A stretch of 64,000 nt of DNA from Streptomyces thermolilacinus SPC6 (GTDB lineage: Bacteria; Actinomycetota; Actinomycetes; Streptomycetales; Streptomycetaceae): assembly GCF_000478605.2 (NCBI RefSeq), contig NZ_ASHX02000001.1:4541001-4605000 (forward strand), given 5' to 3'. The notes under the pieces were generated by a model. It searched no databases. It was given only the letters and a program-made list of their open reading frames with translations, and was not told where the DNA came from. Of the stretch, positions 1 to 8,781 are shown piece after piece. Positions within the stretch are counted from its first letter, which is position 1. Every line of letters starts with the position of its first letter. The position numbers and the translations under genes were made by a program.

Positions 1-498
1 GACGCGATCGGCAGCGACCTGCGGGAGCTCGCCAGCGCGGTGTCCCAGCTCACCGCCGACGTCGAGGGCACGATCGACGAGTCCGTCGTCGCCCGGTACT
101 ACACGGGCCGCGCCGAGGCGTCCAGCTTCAACGTCGCCGACCGTGCCGTGGAGGGGCGGGCCGCCGAGGCCCTGGAGGCGCTGCGCTGGTCCCTCGCGAC
201 CGGGGTGGCGCCCGTGCTGATCACCAGCGCGCTCGCGCAGGGCGTGCGGGCCATCGGCAAGCTGTCCTCCGCGCGGGGTGGCCGTCCCGCCGACCTCGCC
301 CGTGAGCTGGGCATGCCGCCGTGGAAGATCGACCGCGTACGGCAGCAGATGCGTGGCTGGACGCCTGACGGGGTCGCGGTGGCCCTGCGCGCCGTCGCCG
401 AGGCCGACGCGGGCGTCAAGGGCGGCGGCGACGACCCCGAGTACGCGCTGGAGAAGGCCGTGGTCACCATCGCCCGCGCCGCCCGCTCCCGCCGCTGA
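1..498 (+). CDS. holA: DNA polymerase III delta subunit, C-terminal part
   Basis: The frame is open from the first base, so the start lies outside the window and about 165 C-terminal residues are visible. They match the all-alpha collar end of the clamp-loader delta subunit: a stretch reading ELASAVSQL, then a helix-rich domain containing PPWKIDRVRQQMRGW. Delta opens the beta sliding clamp so that it can be loaded on DNA. The position next to rpsT and lepA is the usual one for holA in actinobacteria, which supports the call. It runs convergent to rpsT. Confidence 0.85.
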   Translation, partial: DAIGSDLRELASAVSQLTADVEGTIDESVVARYYTGRAEASSFNVADRAVEGRAAEALEALRWSLATGVAPVLITSALAQGVRAIGKLSSARGGRPADLARELGMPPWKIDRVRQQMRGWTPDGVAVALRAVAEADAGVKGGGDDPEYALEKAVVTIARAARSRR

Positions 499-963
499 GG
501 GGTGCAGTACCAGGGGCTCGCGCCCCTGAGCGGAGCCGGGGACCGGGGCCGGCCGCTGCCCGCCCCGCATGCCGCAGGTCTGCCCGATGGGCGCCCGCCC
601 CGTGGCGTCGCCCGATAGCGGCGCCTTCGCCGTCGCGCCTATGCGTGAGAGTTCAGGCGCCCCGAACCAGCACCCGCCAGCCCGGCCCAAGACACAGGCC
701 CCGCAGTCCGGGGCGGGCATGCCGAAGGCCCCGGGCCGTCTGGGGAAAGACGGGGGCCGGGGCCTTCGGGACGTTCGGTGTGAGCCCGTACCCGCGTGGC
801 GAACGCAGGCCGCGTACGGGCTCGGGGGTGCCGGGTGGGAGCGTGGTTGAGAGGGCCCGCTGGGTCCCTCCCGGCGATCAAGTCGTCCGGTCCCTCACCC
901 CGAGGCGTGAAGCCGCAGGGATCGGGCCGGTTCCGGGAACGGCGTTCCCGGAACTACAGGAGC
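499..963. other. Gene-free region between convergent holA and rpsT
   Basis: About 465 bases without a credible gene; the short open frames here look like GC-driven artefacts. Its main content is two strong stem-loops at 722-823, listed separately. Nothing else is recognised. Confidence 0.6.
722..823. terminator. Two tandem hairpins, likely bidirectional termination region
   Basis: The first hairpin pairs CCGAAGGCCCC (722-732) with GGGGCCTTCGG (759-769). The second pairs GAGCCCGTAC (782-791) with GTACGGGCTC (814-823). Neither is followed by a good T tract, which is common for Streptomyces terminators. They sit between the convergent ends of holA and rpsT, so they could stop transcription from both sides. 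This is inference from structure and position. Confidence 0.55.
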
Positions 964-1230
964 TCAGCCCTGCAGGGCGGCCAGCTTGGACGCCAGCGCC
1001 GACTTCTTGTTGGCGGCGGCGTTCTTGTGGATGACGCCCTTGGAGACGGCCTTGTCCAGCTTGCGGGACGCCTCGCGAGTGGCCGCGGTGGCCTTCTCGA
1101 CGTCGCCGGAGGCGGCGGCCTCACGGGCCTTGCGGATCGCGGTCTTGAGCGACGACTTGACGGCCTTGTTGCGCAGGCGCGCCTTCTCGTTCGTCTTGTT
1201 CCGCTTGATCTGGGACTTGATGTTCGCCAC
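964..1230 (-). CDS. rpsT: 30S ribosomal protein S20
   Basis: An 88-residue basic protein starting MANIKSQIKRNKTNEKAR and ending AALASKLAALQG-like, the full usual length of S20. S20 binds 16S rRNA early in small-subunit assembly. The start codon is GTG at 1230. It is transcribed divergently from lepA, with about 220 bases between them holding both promoters, and convergently with holA. Confidence 0.97.
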   Translation of the reverse strand: MANIKSQIKRNKTNEKARLRNKAVKSSLKTAIRKAREAAASGDVEKATAATREASRKLDKAVSKGVIHKNAAANKKSALASKLAALQG

Positions 1231-1449
1231 GAATGAGCCTTTTCAGGTTCGTAAGGATTTCTCGATGTGTGCCACGCTGCTGAGAGGGCCACGAGACACA
1301 GCTGCCCAGGCTACCAGCAGCGCTTCGAGCGGCCCAAACCGAGCGCCCGTCCCCGTCCGTGGGACCATGGAACCTACGTACTCGATCCGACGTCGACCCG
1401 AGCAGAGACACCGGCGTACGCCCGGGCGTCTCGAGAATCAGGACCCTGC

Positions 1450-3318
1450 GTGCCCGCGACCCCTACCCACGTGCCCGAGCCGAGCCGTACCGACCCGGCA
1501 CTGATCCGCAACTTCTGCATCATCGCGCACATCGACCACGGCAAGTCCACCCTCGCCGACCGGATGCTCCAGCTGACCGGCGTGGTCGAGCAGCGGCAGA
1601 TGCGCGCTCAGTATCTCGACCGCATGGACATCGAGCGCGAGCGCGGCATCACCATCAAGTCCCAGGCCGTCCGGCTGCCCTGGGCGCCCACCGAGGGTGA
1701 GCAGCAGGGCAGGACCCACATCCTCAACATGATCGACACCCCGGGCCACGTGGACTTCACGTACGAGGTGTCGCGCTCCCTGGCCGCCTGCGAGGGCACG
1801 ATCCTGCTCGTGGACGCGGCCCAGGGCATCGAGGCGCAGACCCTCGCCAACCTGTACCTGGCCATGGAGAACGACCTGGCCATCGTCCCGGTCCTCAACA
1901 AGATCGACCTCCCGGCCGCCCAGCCGGAGAAGTTCGCCGAGGAGCTGGCGAACCTGGTCGGCTGCCAGCCCGAGGACGTCATGCGCGTCTCCGCGAAGAC
2001 CGGCCTCGGCGTGGAGGCGCTCCTCGACCGCGTCGTCCGGGACGTCCCGGCGCCGGTCGGTGTCGCCGACGCCCCCGCCCGCGCGATGATCTTCGACTCG
2101 GTCTACGACTCGTACCGCGGTGTCGTCACCTACGTCCGTGTCGTGGACGGCCAGCTCAACAAGCGCGAGCGCATCCGCATGATGTCGACCGGCGCCACCC
2201 ACGAGCTGCTGGAGATCGGCACCAACTCGCCGGAGATGCTCGCGGCCGACGGCCTCGGCGTGGGCGAGGTGGGCTATCTGATCACCGGTGTGAAGGACGT
2301 CCGCCAGTCCAAGGTCGGTGACACGATCACCAGCCAGGCCAAGGGCGCCCAGGAGGCCCTCGGCGGCTACAAGGACCCCAAGCCGATGGTGTTCTCCGGC
2401 CTCTACCCGCTGGACGGCTCGGACTACCCGGAGCTGCGCGACGCCCTCGACAAGCTCCAGCTCAACGACGCCGCCCTGGTGTACGAGCCCGAGACCTCGG
2501 CGGCGCTCGGCTTCGGCTTCCGCGTGGGCTTCCTCGGCCTGCTCCACCTGGACGTGATCCGCGAGCGCCTGGAGCGCGAGTTCGGCCTCGACCTGATCGC
2601 CACGGCGCCGAACGTGGTGTACCGGGTCGTCATGGAGGACGGCAGCGAGCACACCGTCACCAACCCGAGCGAGTTCCCCGAGGGCAAGATCAGCGAGGTG
2701 TACGAGCCGGTCGTGCGCGCCACGATCCTCGCGCCGTCCGAGTTCATCGGCTCCATCATGGAGCTTTGCCAGACCCGCCGCGGCACCCTCCTCGGCATGG
2801 ACTACCTGTCAGAGGACCGCGTCGAGATCCGCTACACGCTCCCCCTCGCGGAGATCGTCTTCGACTTCTTCGACCAGCTGAAGTCCAAGACCCGCGGTTA
2901 CGCCTCGCTCGACTACGAGCCCACCGGCGAGCAGAGCAGCTCCCTCGTCAAGGTGGACATCCTGCTCCACGGCGACAAGGTGGACGCCTTCTCGGCGATC
3001 ACCCACAAGGACGCGGCGTACGCGTACGGCGTGCGGCTCGTCGCCAAGCTGCGCGAGCTCATCCCGCGGCAGGCCTTCGAGGTGCCCATCCAGGCCGCCA
3101 TCGGCTCCCGGGTGATCGCCCGCGAGACGATCCGCGCCATCCGCAAGGACGTTCTCGCCAAGTGCTACGGCGGTGACATCTCCCGTAAGCGGAAGCTGCT
3201 GGAGAAGCAGAAGGAAGGCAAGAAGCGGATGAAGATGGTCGGCTCCGTGGAGGTCCCGCAGGAGGCCTTCATCGCGGTGCTGTCCAGCGACGAGTCCGCC
3301 GGCAAGGGCAAGAAGTAG
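1450..3318 (+). CDS. lepA: Elongation factor 4 (LepA), ribosome-associated GTPase
   Basis: 622 residues from a GTG start, giving an N-terminus that reads VPATPTHVPEPSRTDPA. The frame extends upstream to 1267, but LepA homologues begin close to this GTG. GTPase motifs are AHIDHGKSTL (G1), DTPGHVDF (G3) and NKIDLP (G4). EF-G-like domains II, III and V and the LepA-specific basic C-terminus (KRKLLEKQKEGKKRMK) follow. EF4 acts on the translating ribosome under stress. A terminator follows at once. Confidence 0.95.
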   Translation: MPATPTHVPEPSRTDPALIRNFCIIAHIDHGKSTLADRMLQLTGVVEQRQMRAQYLDRMDIERERGITIKSQAVRLPWAPTEGEQQGRTHILNMIDTPGHVDFTYEVSRSLAACEGTILLVDAAQGIEAQTLANLYLAMENDLAIVPVLNKIDLPAAQPEKFAEELANLVGCQPEDVMRVSAKTGLGVEALLDRVVRDVPAPVGVADAPARAMIFDSVYDSYRGVVTYVRVVDGQLNKRERIRMMSTGATHELLEIGTNSPEMLAADGLGVGEVGYLITGVKDVRQSKVGDTITSQAKGAQEALGGYKDPKPMVFSGLYPLDGSDYPELRDALDKLQLNDAALVYEPETSAALGFGFRVGFLGLLHLDVIRERLEREFGLDLIATAPNVVYRVVMEDGSEHTVTNPSEFPEGKISEVYEPVVRATILAPSEFIGSIMELCQTRRGTLLGMDYLSEDRVEIRYTLPLAEIVFDFFDQLKSKTRGYASLDYEPTGEQSSSLVKVDILLHGDKVDAFSAITHKDAAYAYGVRLVAKLRELIPRQAFEVPIQAAIGSRVIARETIRAIRKDVLAKCYGGDISRKRKLLEKQKEGKKRMKMVGSVEVPQEAFIAVLSSDESAGKGKK

Positions 3319-3358
3319 GCGACCGCCACCCGCCGCGCGCGGCGGTGGTCCGGTGCCA

Positions 3359-3400
3359 GGAGGCGCCCGTTCGGATGACGGACGGGCGCCTCCGCCTTTT
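3359..3400 (+). terminator. Rho-independent terminator of lepA
   Basis: GGAGGCGCCCGT (3359-3370) pairs with ACGGGCGCCTCC (3382-3393) around an 11-base loop, and TTTT follows at 3397-3400. It lies about 40 bases after the lepA stop codon. Confidence 0.85.
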
Positions 3401-3499
3401 CACCGGCGGTCCACAGTCGTTATGAAGCGGGTATGAATCACGCGTCCACATCCCCTTACGCAGCGGACGACGGCGCCTTACCCTGATCCCGCTCGGTGG

Positions 3500-3514
3500 T
3501 TACTCGCGAGTTAA
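3500..3514. promoter_or_regulatory. Candidate operator palindrome upstream of the acyl-CoA ligase gene
   Basis: The perfect 10-base palindrome ACTCGCGAGT (3502-3511) is extended to TTACTCGCGAGTTAA. It lies about 90 bases before the start of the acyl-CoA ligase gene. The size and symmetry suit a TetR-type repressor site, which would fit fatty-acid control, but the regulator is unknown. Confidence 0.35.
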
Positions 3515-3601
3515 ACAACCATCCGTTGACCCGCTTTTCCCGCAGCAGTGAAGTGCCCGCACGTCCGCGTGCGGCATCTGCCAGGCCCGCCGGAGGACGC
3601 C

Positions 3602-5491
3602 GTGAGCGACACGAAGACCCAGATCGAGAACCGCCCGCCCTCCGTGGCGAGCCTCTTCCTCGAGCGGGTGGCGAAGACCCCGGACGCGGAGGCGTACCGC
3701 TACCCCGTCCCGGCCGCCTCCGGCCAGGGCCCGGACGAGTGGAGGTCGCTCAGCTGGTCCCAGGCCGCCGAGCGCGTGTACGCGATCGCCGCGGGGCTCA
3801 TCGAGCTGGGCGTACGGCCCGAGGAGCGCGTCGCCCTCGCCTCCGCCACCCGCGTCGAGTGGATCCTGTGCGACCTGGGCGTCATGTGCGCCGGGGCCGC
3901 CACGACCACGGTCTACCCGCAGACCAACGCCGAGGAGTCCGCGTACATCCTCGCCGACTCCGAGAGCCGCGTCCTGATCGCCGAGGACGCCGCCCAGCTC
4001 GCCAAGGCCCGTGAGCGCCGCGCCGACCTGCCGGACCTCCACCACGTCGTCGTCATCGACGCCGCGGCCGCCGAGCCCGCCGAGGGCGACCCGGAGGGCT
4101 GGGTCGTGTCCCTCGCCGACCTGGAGGAGCGCGGCCGGGCGTACCTGGAGAAGCACCCGGAGGCGGTACGGGAGCGGGTCGCGGCCATCACCGCCGACCA
4201 GCTCGCCACGCTCATCTACACCTCCGGCACCACCGGCCGTCCCAAGGGCGTGCGCCTCCCGCACGACAACTGGTCGTACATGGCGAAGGCCATCGCCGCG
4301 ACGGGGCTGATCCGCGAGGACGACGTGCAGTACCTGTGGCTGCCGCTCGCCCATGTCTTCGGCAAGGTGCTGACCTCCGGCCAGATCGAGGCGGGACACG
4401 TCACCGCCGTCGACGGCCGCATCGACAAGATCATCGAGAACCTGCCGGTCGTCCAGCCGACGTACATGGCGGCCGTCCCGCGCATCTTCGAGAAGGTCTA
4501 CAACGGCGTCGCCGCCAAGGCCCGGGCCGGCGGCCCCGCCAAGTACAAGATCTTTCAGTGGGCGGCCGGTGTCGCCCGCGAGTACGCCAAGGCCAGCCAG
4601 GACAGCTACCGCCGCACCGGCCAGGCCAAGGCGCCGCTCGGCCTCACCGCGAAGCACAAGGTCGCCGACGCGCTCGTGTACTCCAAGCTCCGCGCGGCGT
4701 TCGGCGGGCGGCTGCGCGCCGCCATCTCCGGCTCCGTCGCGCTCGCCCCGGAGATCGGCTACTTCTTCTCGGGCGCCGGCATCCACATCCTGGAGGGGTA
4801 CGGCCTGACGGAGTCGTCCGCCGCGTCGTTCGTGAACCCGGGCGAGGCCTACCGCACCGGCACGGTCGGCAAGCCGCTGCCCGGTTGCGAGGTGCGCATC
4901 GCCGACGACGGCGAGGTCCTGCTGCGCGGCCCCGGCATCATGGAGGGCTACCACAAGCTGCCCGACAAGACCGCCGAGGTGCTGGAGCCGGACGGCTGGT
5001 TCCACACCGGGGACATCGGCGAGCTGTCCGCCGACGGGTATCTGAAGATCACCGACCGGAAGAAGGACCTGTTCAAGACCTCCGGCGGCAAGTACATCGC
5101 GCCGAGCGAGATCGAGGGGCACTTCAAGGCGCTGTGCCCGTTCGTCTCCAACATCGTGGTCCTCGGCGCCGACCGGAACTACTGCAGCGCGCTCATCGCC
5201 CTCGACGAGGCGTCGCTCCAGGGCTGGGCGCAGGAGCACGGCCTCGGCGGCCGCCCGTACGCGGAGCTGGTCGCGACGCAGCAGGTCAAGGACATGGTCC
5301 AGGGGTATGTGGACCGGCTCAACGAGGGCCTTCAGCGCTGGCAGACGATCAAGAAGTTCCGGCTGCTGCCGCGCGACCTCGACGTGGAGCACGGCGAGCT
5401 GACGCCCAGCCTCAAGCTGAAGCGGCCCGTGGTCGAGCGGGAGTACCAGCACCTCATCGAGGAGATGTACGAGGGCGCCCGCGAGGCCTGA
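3602..5491 (+). CDS. Long-chain fatty-acid–CoA ligase (AMP-forming)
   Basis: 629 residues from GTG 3602, preceded by GGAGG at about 3594; the in-frame ATG at 3548 has no comparable site. It activates fatty acids to acyl-CoA through an acyl-adenylate. The AMP-binding motif is LIYTSGTTGRPKG. The later adenylate-forming motifs are EGYGLTESSAASF, GWFHTGDIGELSADGYLKI and DRKKDLFKTSGGKYIAP, so the enzyme looks complete. The length suits the FadD15-like actinobacterial ligases. A palindromic site lies upstream. Chain-length preference cannot be read from the sequence. Confidence 0.9.
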   Translation: MSDTKTQIENRPPSVASLFLERVAKTPDAEAYRYPVPAASGQGPDEWRSLSWSQAAERVYAIAAGLIELGVRPEERVALASATRVEWILCDLGVMCAGAATTTVYPQTNAEESAYILADSESRVLIAEDAAQLAKARERRADLPDLHHVVVIDAAAAEPAEGDPEGWVVSLADLEERGRAYLEKHPEAVRERVAAITADQLATLIYTSGTTGRPKGVRLPHDNWSYMAKAIAATGLIREDDVQYLWLPLAHVFGKVLTSGQIEAGHVTAVDGRIDKIIENLPVVQPTYMAAVPRIFEKVYNGVAAKARAGGPAKYKIFQWAAGVAREYAKASQDSYRRTGQAKAPLGLTAKHKVADALVYSKLRAAFGGRLRAAISGSVALAPEIGYFFSGAGIHILEGYGLTESSAASFVNPGEAYRTGTVGKPLPGCEVRIADDGEVLLRGPGIMEGYHKLPDKTAEVLEPDGWFHTGDIGELSADGYLKITDRKKDLFKTSGGKYIAPSEIEGHFKALCPFVSNIVVLGADRNYCSALIALDEASLQGWAQEHGLGGRPYAELVATQQVKDMVQGYVDRLNEGLQRWQTIKKFRLLPRDLDVEHGELTPSLKLKRPVVEREYQHLIEEMYEGAREA

Positions 5492-5545
5492 CACCAGGGG
5501 CCCGGCGCCCGCGAGGCCTGGCACCAGGGGGTCCGGCGCCCGCGA
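5474..5545 (+). repeat. 30-31 bp tandem repeat across the ligase stop codon
   Basis: The motif GGCGCCCGCGAGGCCTG starts at 5474 and 5504 and returns in shortened form at 5535. Each full unit continues with ACACCAGGGG or GCACCAGGGG. The first copy encodes the last residues of the ligase and its TGA; in the second copy the matching codon is TGG. Confidence 0.85.
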
Positions 5546-5606
5546 GAGCCCCGTCCGGCACCGCCGCCGCGCCGCGTAACGGCGGCGGTGACGGACAATG
5601 GACCCC

Positions 5607-6839
5607 ATGCCTTCCGTACTGCCCGATGGTGAGCCCGTGCCCGAGGACGGGTCCCTGCCCCCGTCCGCCCTCGACGGGCGCGCGGAGCGGCCGCTCGGGT
5701 TCTACCTGCACGTGCCGTACTGCGCGACCCGCTGCGGCTACTGCGACTTCAACACGTACACCGCCACCGAGCTGCGCGGCTCCGGCGGCGTCCTCGCCTC
5801 CCGTGACAACTACGCGGCGACCCTCACCGACGAGGTCAGGCTCGCCCGCAAGGTCCTCGGCGACGACCCCCGGCCCGTGCGGACGGTCTTCGTCGGCGGC
5901 GGCACGCCCACGCTGCTCGCCGCCGACGACCTGGTCCGCATGCTCGGCGCCATTCGCGACGAGTTCGGCCTCGCGGACGACGCCGAGATCACGACGGAGG
6001 CCAACCCGGAGTCCGTGGACCCCGCCTACCTGGCCACGCTCCGCGAGGGCGGCTTCAACCGGATCTCCTTCGGCATGCAGAGCGCCCGGCGGCACGTCCT
6101 GAAGGTCCTGGACCGCACCCACACGCCCGGCCGCCCCGAGGCGTGCGTCGCCGAGGCCCGCGCCGCCGGGTTCGACCACGTCAACCTGGACCTGATCTAC
6201 GGCACCCCCGGCGAGACCGACGACGACTGGCGGGCCTCCCTGGACGCCGCGATCGGCGCCGGGCCCGACCACGTCTCCGCCTACGCGCTGATCGTCGAGG
6301 AGGGCACCCAGCTGGCCCGGCGCATCCGGCGCGGCGAGGTGCCGATGACCGACGACGACGTGCACGCCGACCGGTACCTGATCGCGGACACCGTGCTCGC
6401 GGAGGCCGGGTTCGCCTGGTACGAGGTGTCGAACTGGGCCACGTCGGACGCGGGCCGCTGCCTCCACAACGAGCTGTACTGGCGCGGCGCCGACTGGTGG
6501 GGCGCGGGCCCCGGCGCGCACAGCCACGTCGGCGGGGTCCGGTGGTGGAACGTCAAGCACCCCGGCGCCTACGCCGCCGCCCTCGCCGAGGGACGCTCAC
6601 CGGGCGCGGGGCGTGAGGTCCTGTCGGAGGAGGACCGGCGCGTGGAGCGGGTCCTGCTGGAGCTGCGGCTGCGCGACGGCGTCGCCCTGTCGCTGCTGCG
6701 CCCGGCGGGCCTGGCGGCGGCGGAGCGCGCGGTGAGGGACGGCCTCCTGGAGACCGGTCCGTACGCCGAGGGGCGCGCCGTCCTCACCCTGCGCGGCCGC
6801 CTCCTCGCGGACGCGGTGGTCCGGGACCTGGTGGACTGA
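5607..6839 (+). CDS. hemW: HemW, radical-SAM coproporphyrinogen-oxidase-like heme chaperone
   Basis: 410 residues from ATG 5607; another ATG lies three codons upstream at 5598. The radical-SAM cluster motif is CATRCGYC near residue 40, and it is followed by VGGGTPTLL and EANPES, typical of HemN/HemW. HemW-type proteins have this single CxxxCxxC motif and deliver heme. True coproporphyrinogen oxidase activity cannot be assumed, because most proteins of this length class lack it. It follows the ligase gene after about 115 bases. Confidence 0.9.
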   Translation: MPSVLPDGEPVPEDGSLPPSALDGRAERPLGFYLHVPYCATRCGYCDFNTYTATELRGSGGVLASRDNYAATLTDEVRLARKVLGDDPRPVRTVFVGGGTPTLLAADDLVRMLGAIRDEFGLADDAEITTEANPESVDPAYLATLREGGFNRISFGMQSARRHVLKVLDRTHTPGRPEACVAEARAAGFDHVNLDLIYGTPGETDDDWRASLDAAIGAGPDHVSAYALIVEEGTQLARRIRRGEVPMTDDDVHADRYLIADTVLAEAGFAWYEVSNWATSDAGRCLHNELYWRGADWWGAGPGAHSHVGGVRWWNVKHPGAYAAALAEGRSPGAGREVLSEEDRRVERVLLELRLRDGVALSLLRPAGLAAAERAVRDGLLETGPYAEGRAVLTLRGRLLADAVVRDLVD

Positions 6840-6910
6840 CGGGCACGGCACGCCACGTACGGGCTCGGCACGTCCCGTACGGGCGGCGCCTCCGAGACGT
6901 ACGGGCGGCC

Positions 6911-7720
6911 TCACCCCCGCGGCGGGGCCGTCACCCAGTCGATCAGCTCCTCCACCCGGCCCAGCAGCTCGGGCTCCAGGTCCTTGTAGGAGCGGACCCG
7001 GCCCAGGATGTGCCGCCAGGCCGCGCCGGTGTTCCCGGGCCAGCCCAGCGCCCGGCACACCCCGGTCTTCCAGTCCTGGCCGCGCGGCACGGCGGGCCAC
7101 GCGGGGATGCCCAGCGCCGAGGGCTTCACGGCCTGCCACACGTCCACGTACGGATGCCCGACCACCAGGACGTGCGGGTCCGTGACGGACGCGGCGATCC
7201 GGGCCTCCTTCGCCCCCGGCACCAGGTGGTCCACCAGCACCCCGAGCCGGGCGTCCGGGCCCGGACGGAAGTCCCGGACGATCGCGGGCAGGTCGTCCAC
7301 ACCCTCCAGGTACTCCACGACGACGCCCTCGATCCGCAGGTCGTCGCCCCACACCCGCTCCACCAGCTCCGCGTCGTGGCGGCCCTCCACGTAGATCCGC
7401 CCCGCCCGCGCCACCCGCGCCCGCGCGCCCGGCACCGCGACCGAGCCGGACGCCGTACGGGACGGGCGCACCGGACCGGCGGCGGGGCGGACCAGGGTCA
7501 CCGGGCGGCCCTCCAGCAGGAAGCCGCGCGGCACGAGCGGGAACACCCGGTGCCTGCCGAACCGGTCCTCCAGGGTCACCGTCCCGGCCTCGCACCGCAC
7601 GACCGCCCCGCAGAACCCGGTACCGGCCTCCTCGACCACCAGGTCCGGCTCGGCGGGCACCTCCGGCACGGCGGCCTGCTTCTTCCACGGAGGGGTCAGA
7701 TCGGGGTCGTAAGCGCGCAT
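6911..7720 (-). CDS. DUF3097 family protein
   Basis: 269 residues starting MRAYDPDLTPPWKK, typical of the actinobacterial DUF3097 family, whose function is unknown. Visible features are a stretch reading IYVEGRHDAELVERVWGDDLR, which resembles a Toprim-like acidic motif, and RIAASVTDPHVLVVGHPYVD. The Toprim resemblance would suggest nucleic-acid work but is only an impression. It is convergent with hemW. Confidence 0.8.
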   Translation of the reverse strand: MRAYDPDLTPPWKKQAAVPEVPAEPDLVVEEAGTGFCGAVVRCEAGTVTLEDRFGRHRVFPLVPRGFLLEGRPVTLVRPAAGPVRPSRTASGSVAVPGARARVARAGRIYVEGRHDAELVERVWGDDLRIEGVVVEYLEGVDDLPAIVRDFRPGPDARLGVLVDHLVPGAKEARIAASVTDPHVLVVGHPYVDVWQAVKPSALGIPAWPAVPRGQDWKTGVCRALGWPGNTGAAWRHILGRVRSYKDLEPELLGRVEELIDWVTAPPRG

Positions 7721-7860
7721 TCGCCAGACGCTACGACACGCCGAACGCCCGGGCCAGCACCGCCCGGACGCGCCGAACCCGCCGACCCGGCCCTCCGCCC
7801 GGAGCCGCCGCGCCGCCGGGCCAGTACCGCACGGTCGCGCCCCACAGCTCGGCGGCGCCC

Positions 7861-8586
7861 CTACGCCACGGCGAACCGGGCGGCCAGCTCGTCGCGCTGG
7901 GCGCGGACGAACGCCGCGTCCACCACCGCGCCGTGCCCCGGCACGTAGGCCGCGTCCACGCCGCCCAGAGCCAGCAGCCGGTCCAGCGCGGCGGGCCAGC
8001 GCTTCGGGAACGCGTCCGGGCCCGCCTGGGGCTCACCGGACTCCTCCACCAGGTCCCCGCAGAAGACCACCGCCGACGGCGGGCCCGGCACCAGCAGTGC
8101 CAGGTCGTGGCCCGTGTGCCCGGGGCCGACGTTGGCCAGCAGCACCTGACGGCCGCCCAGGTCGAGCGTCCACTCCGCGCACACCAGGTGGTGCGGGTGC
8201 ACCAGCACGTCCGCGGCCTCGCCCGCCTCGTCCTCGGCGACGCCCTCCCGCACGGCGTCCGCCCGCAGCGCGTCCCGCTCCCGCACCAGCACCTCGTCGA
8301 GCCCCACGGCCCCGAACACCTGCGCTCCGGCGAACGCGGCGGCGCCCAGCACATGGTCGAAATGCGCGTGGCTCAGTGCGATGTGCGTCACGCGCCGCCC
8401 GCCCAGCAGCCGCTGCGTCTGGGCCCGGATCGCGGCACCCTCCCGCAGCGTGGAACCCGCGTCGAACAGCAGCGCGGCGTCCTCCCCGACGACCAGGCCG
8501 ACCGTGGCGTCCCAGCCCGGGAGCCGCCTGCGGCCGACACCCGCCGCGAGCCGCTCCCACCCGAACTCTTCCCAAGCGACGTCCAT
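7861..8586 (-). CDS. Metallo-beta-lactamase fold hydrolase
   Basis: 241 residues with the signature SHAHFDH (zinc site) and later zinc ligands in GPGHTGHD, FCGDLVE and VPGHGAVV, giving a complete MBL-fold two-metal site. No signal peptide is visible, so it is cytoplasmic. The substrate is unknown; relatives include glyoxalase-II-like and quorum-quenching-like enzymes. It is divergent from hrcA. Confidence 0.85.
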   Translation of the reverse strand: MDVAWEEFGWERLAAGVGRRRLPGWDATVGLVVGEDAALLFDAGSTLREGAAIRAQTQRLLGGRRVTHIALSHAHFDHVLGAAAFAGAQVFGAVGLDEVLVRERDALRADAVREGVAEDEAGEAADVLVHPHHLVCAEWTLDLGGRQVLLANVGPGHTGHDLALLVPGPPSAVVFCGDLVEESGEPQAGPDAFPKRWPAALDRLLALGGVDAAYVPGHGAVVDAAFVRAQRDELAARFAVA

Positions 8587-8670
8587 ACCGCGACGCTATC
8601 GGCAATGCCCACGGCGGGCGCGCGGTACGGTGATCGGCCCGCGCGCGCTGTCACGCCCGTCACGTCGCCC

Positions 8671-8701
8671 TTGCCAGGCATTGACCCCGGCGCCGTACAC
8701 T
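8671..8701 (+). promoter_or_regulatory. Candidate hrcA promoter
   Basis: A TTGCCA at 8671-8676 and a TACACT at 8696-8701 are separated by 19 bases, just upstream of the CIRCE element. This is a plausible vegetative-type promoter read by eye. The spacing is long, so confidence is limited. Confidence 0.45.
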
Positions 8702-8715
8702 GGCCGCGGGGATGA

Positions 8716-8742
8716 TTGGCACTCGGACACGGCGAGTGCCAG
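8716..8742 (+). promoter_or_regulatory. CIRCE operator (HrcA binding site)
   Basis: TTGGCACTC (8716-8724), a 9-base spacer, and GAGTGCCAG (8734-8742). The canonical element is TTAGCACTC-N9-GAGTGCTAA. It lies 40 bases before the hrcA start, so hrcA and dnaJ should be repressed by HrcA and induced by heat. Confidence 0.92.
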
Positions 8743-8781
8743 CAGACGTCAGCCAACCGGAGCCAGCTGGAGGTGCGCGCC

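Noticed and set aside
569..1034. Short frames between holA and rpsT
   Set aside because: They overlap strong terminator-like hairpins and give low-complexity products.
1267..1449. N-terminal extension of lepA to 1267
   Set aside because: The extra 61 residues have no counterpart in LepA and would cover the divergent promoter region.
3500..5608. Very long minus-strand frame opposite the acyl-CoA ligase gene
   Set aside because: It is the antisense shadow of a clear enzyme gene, with a Val/Leu/Gly/Asp-rich composition typical of such shadows.
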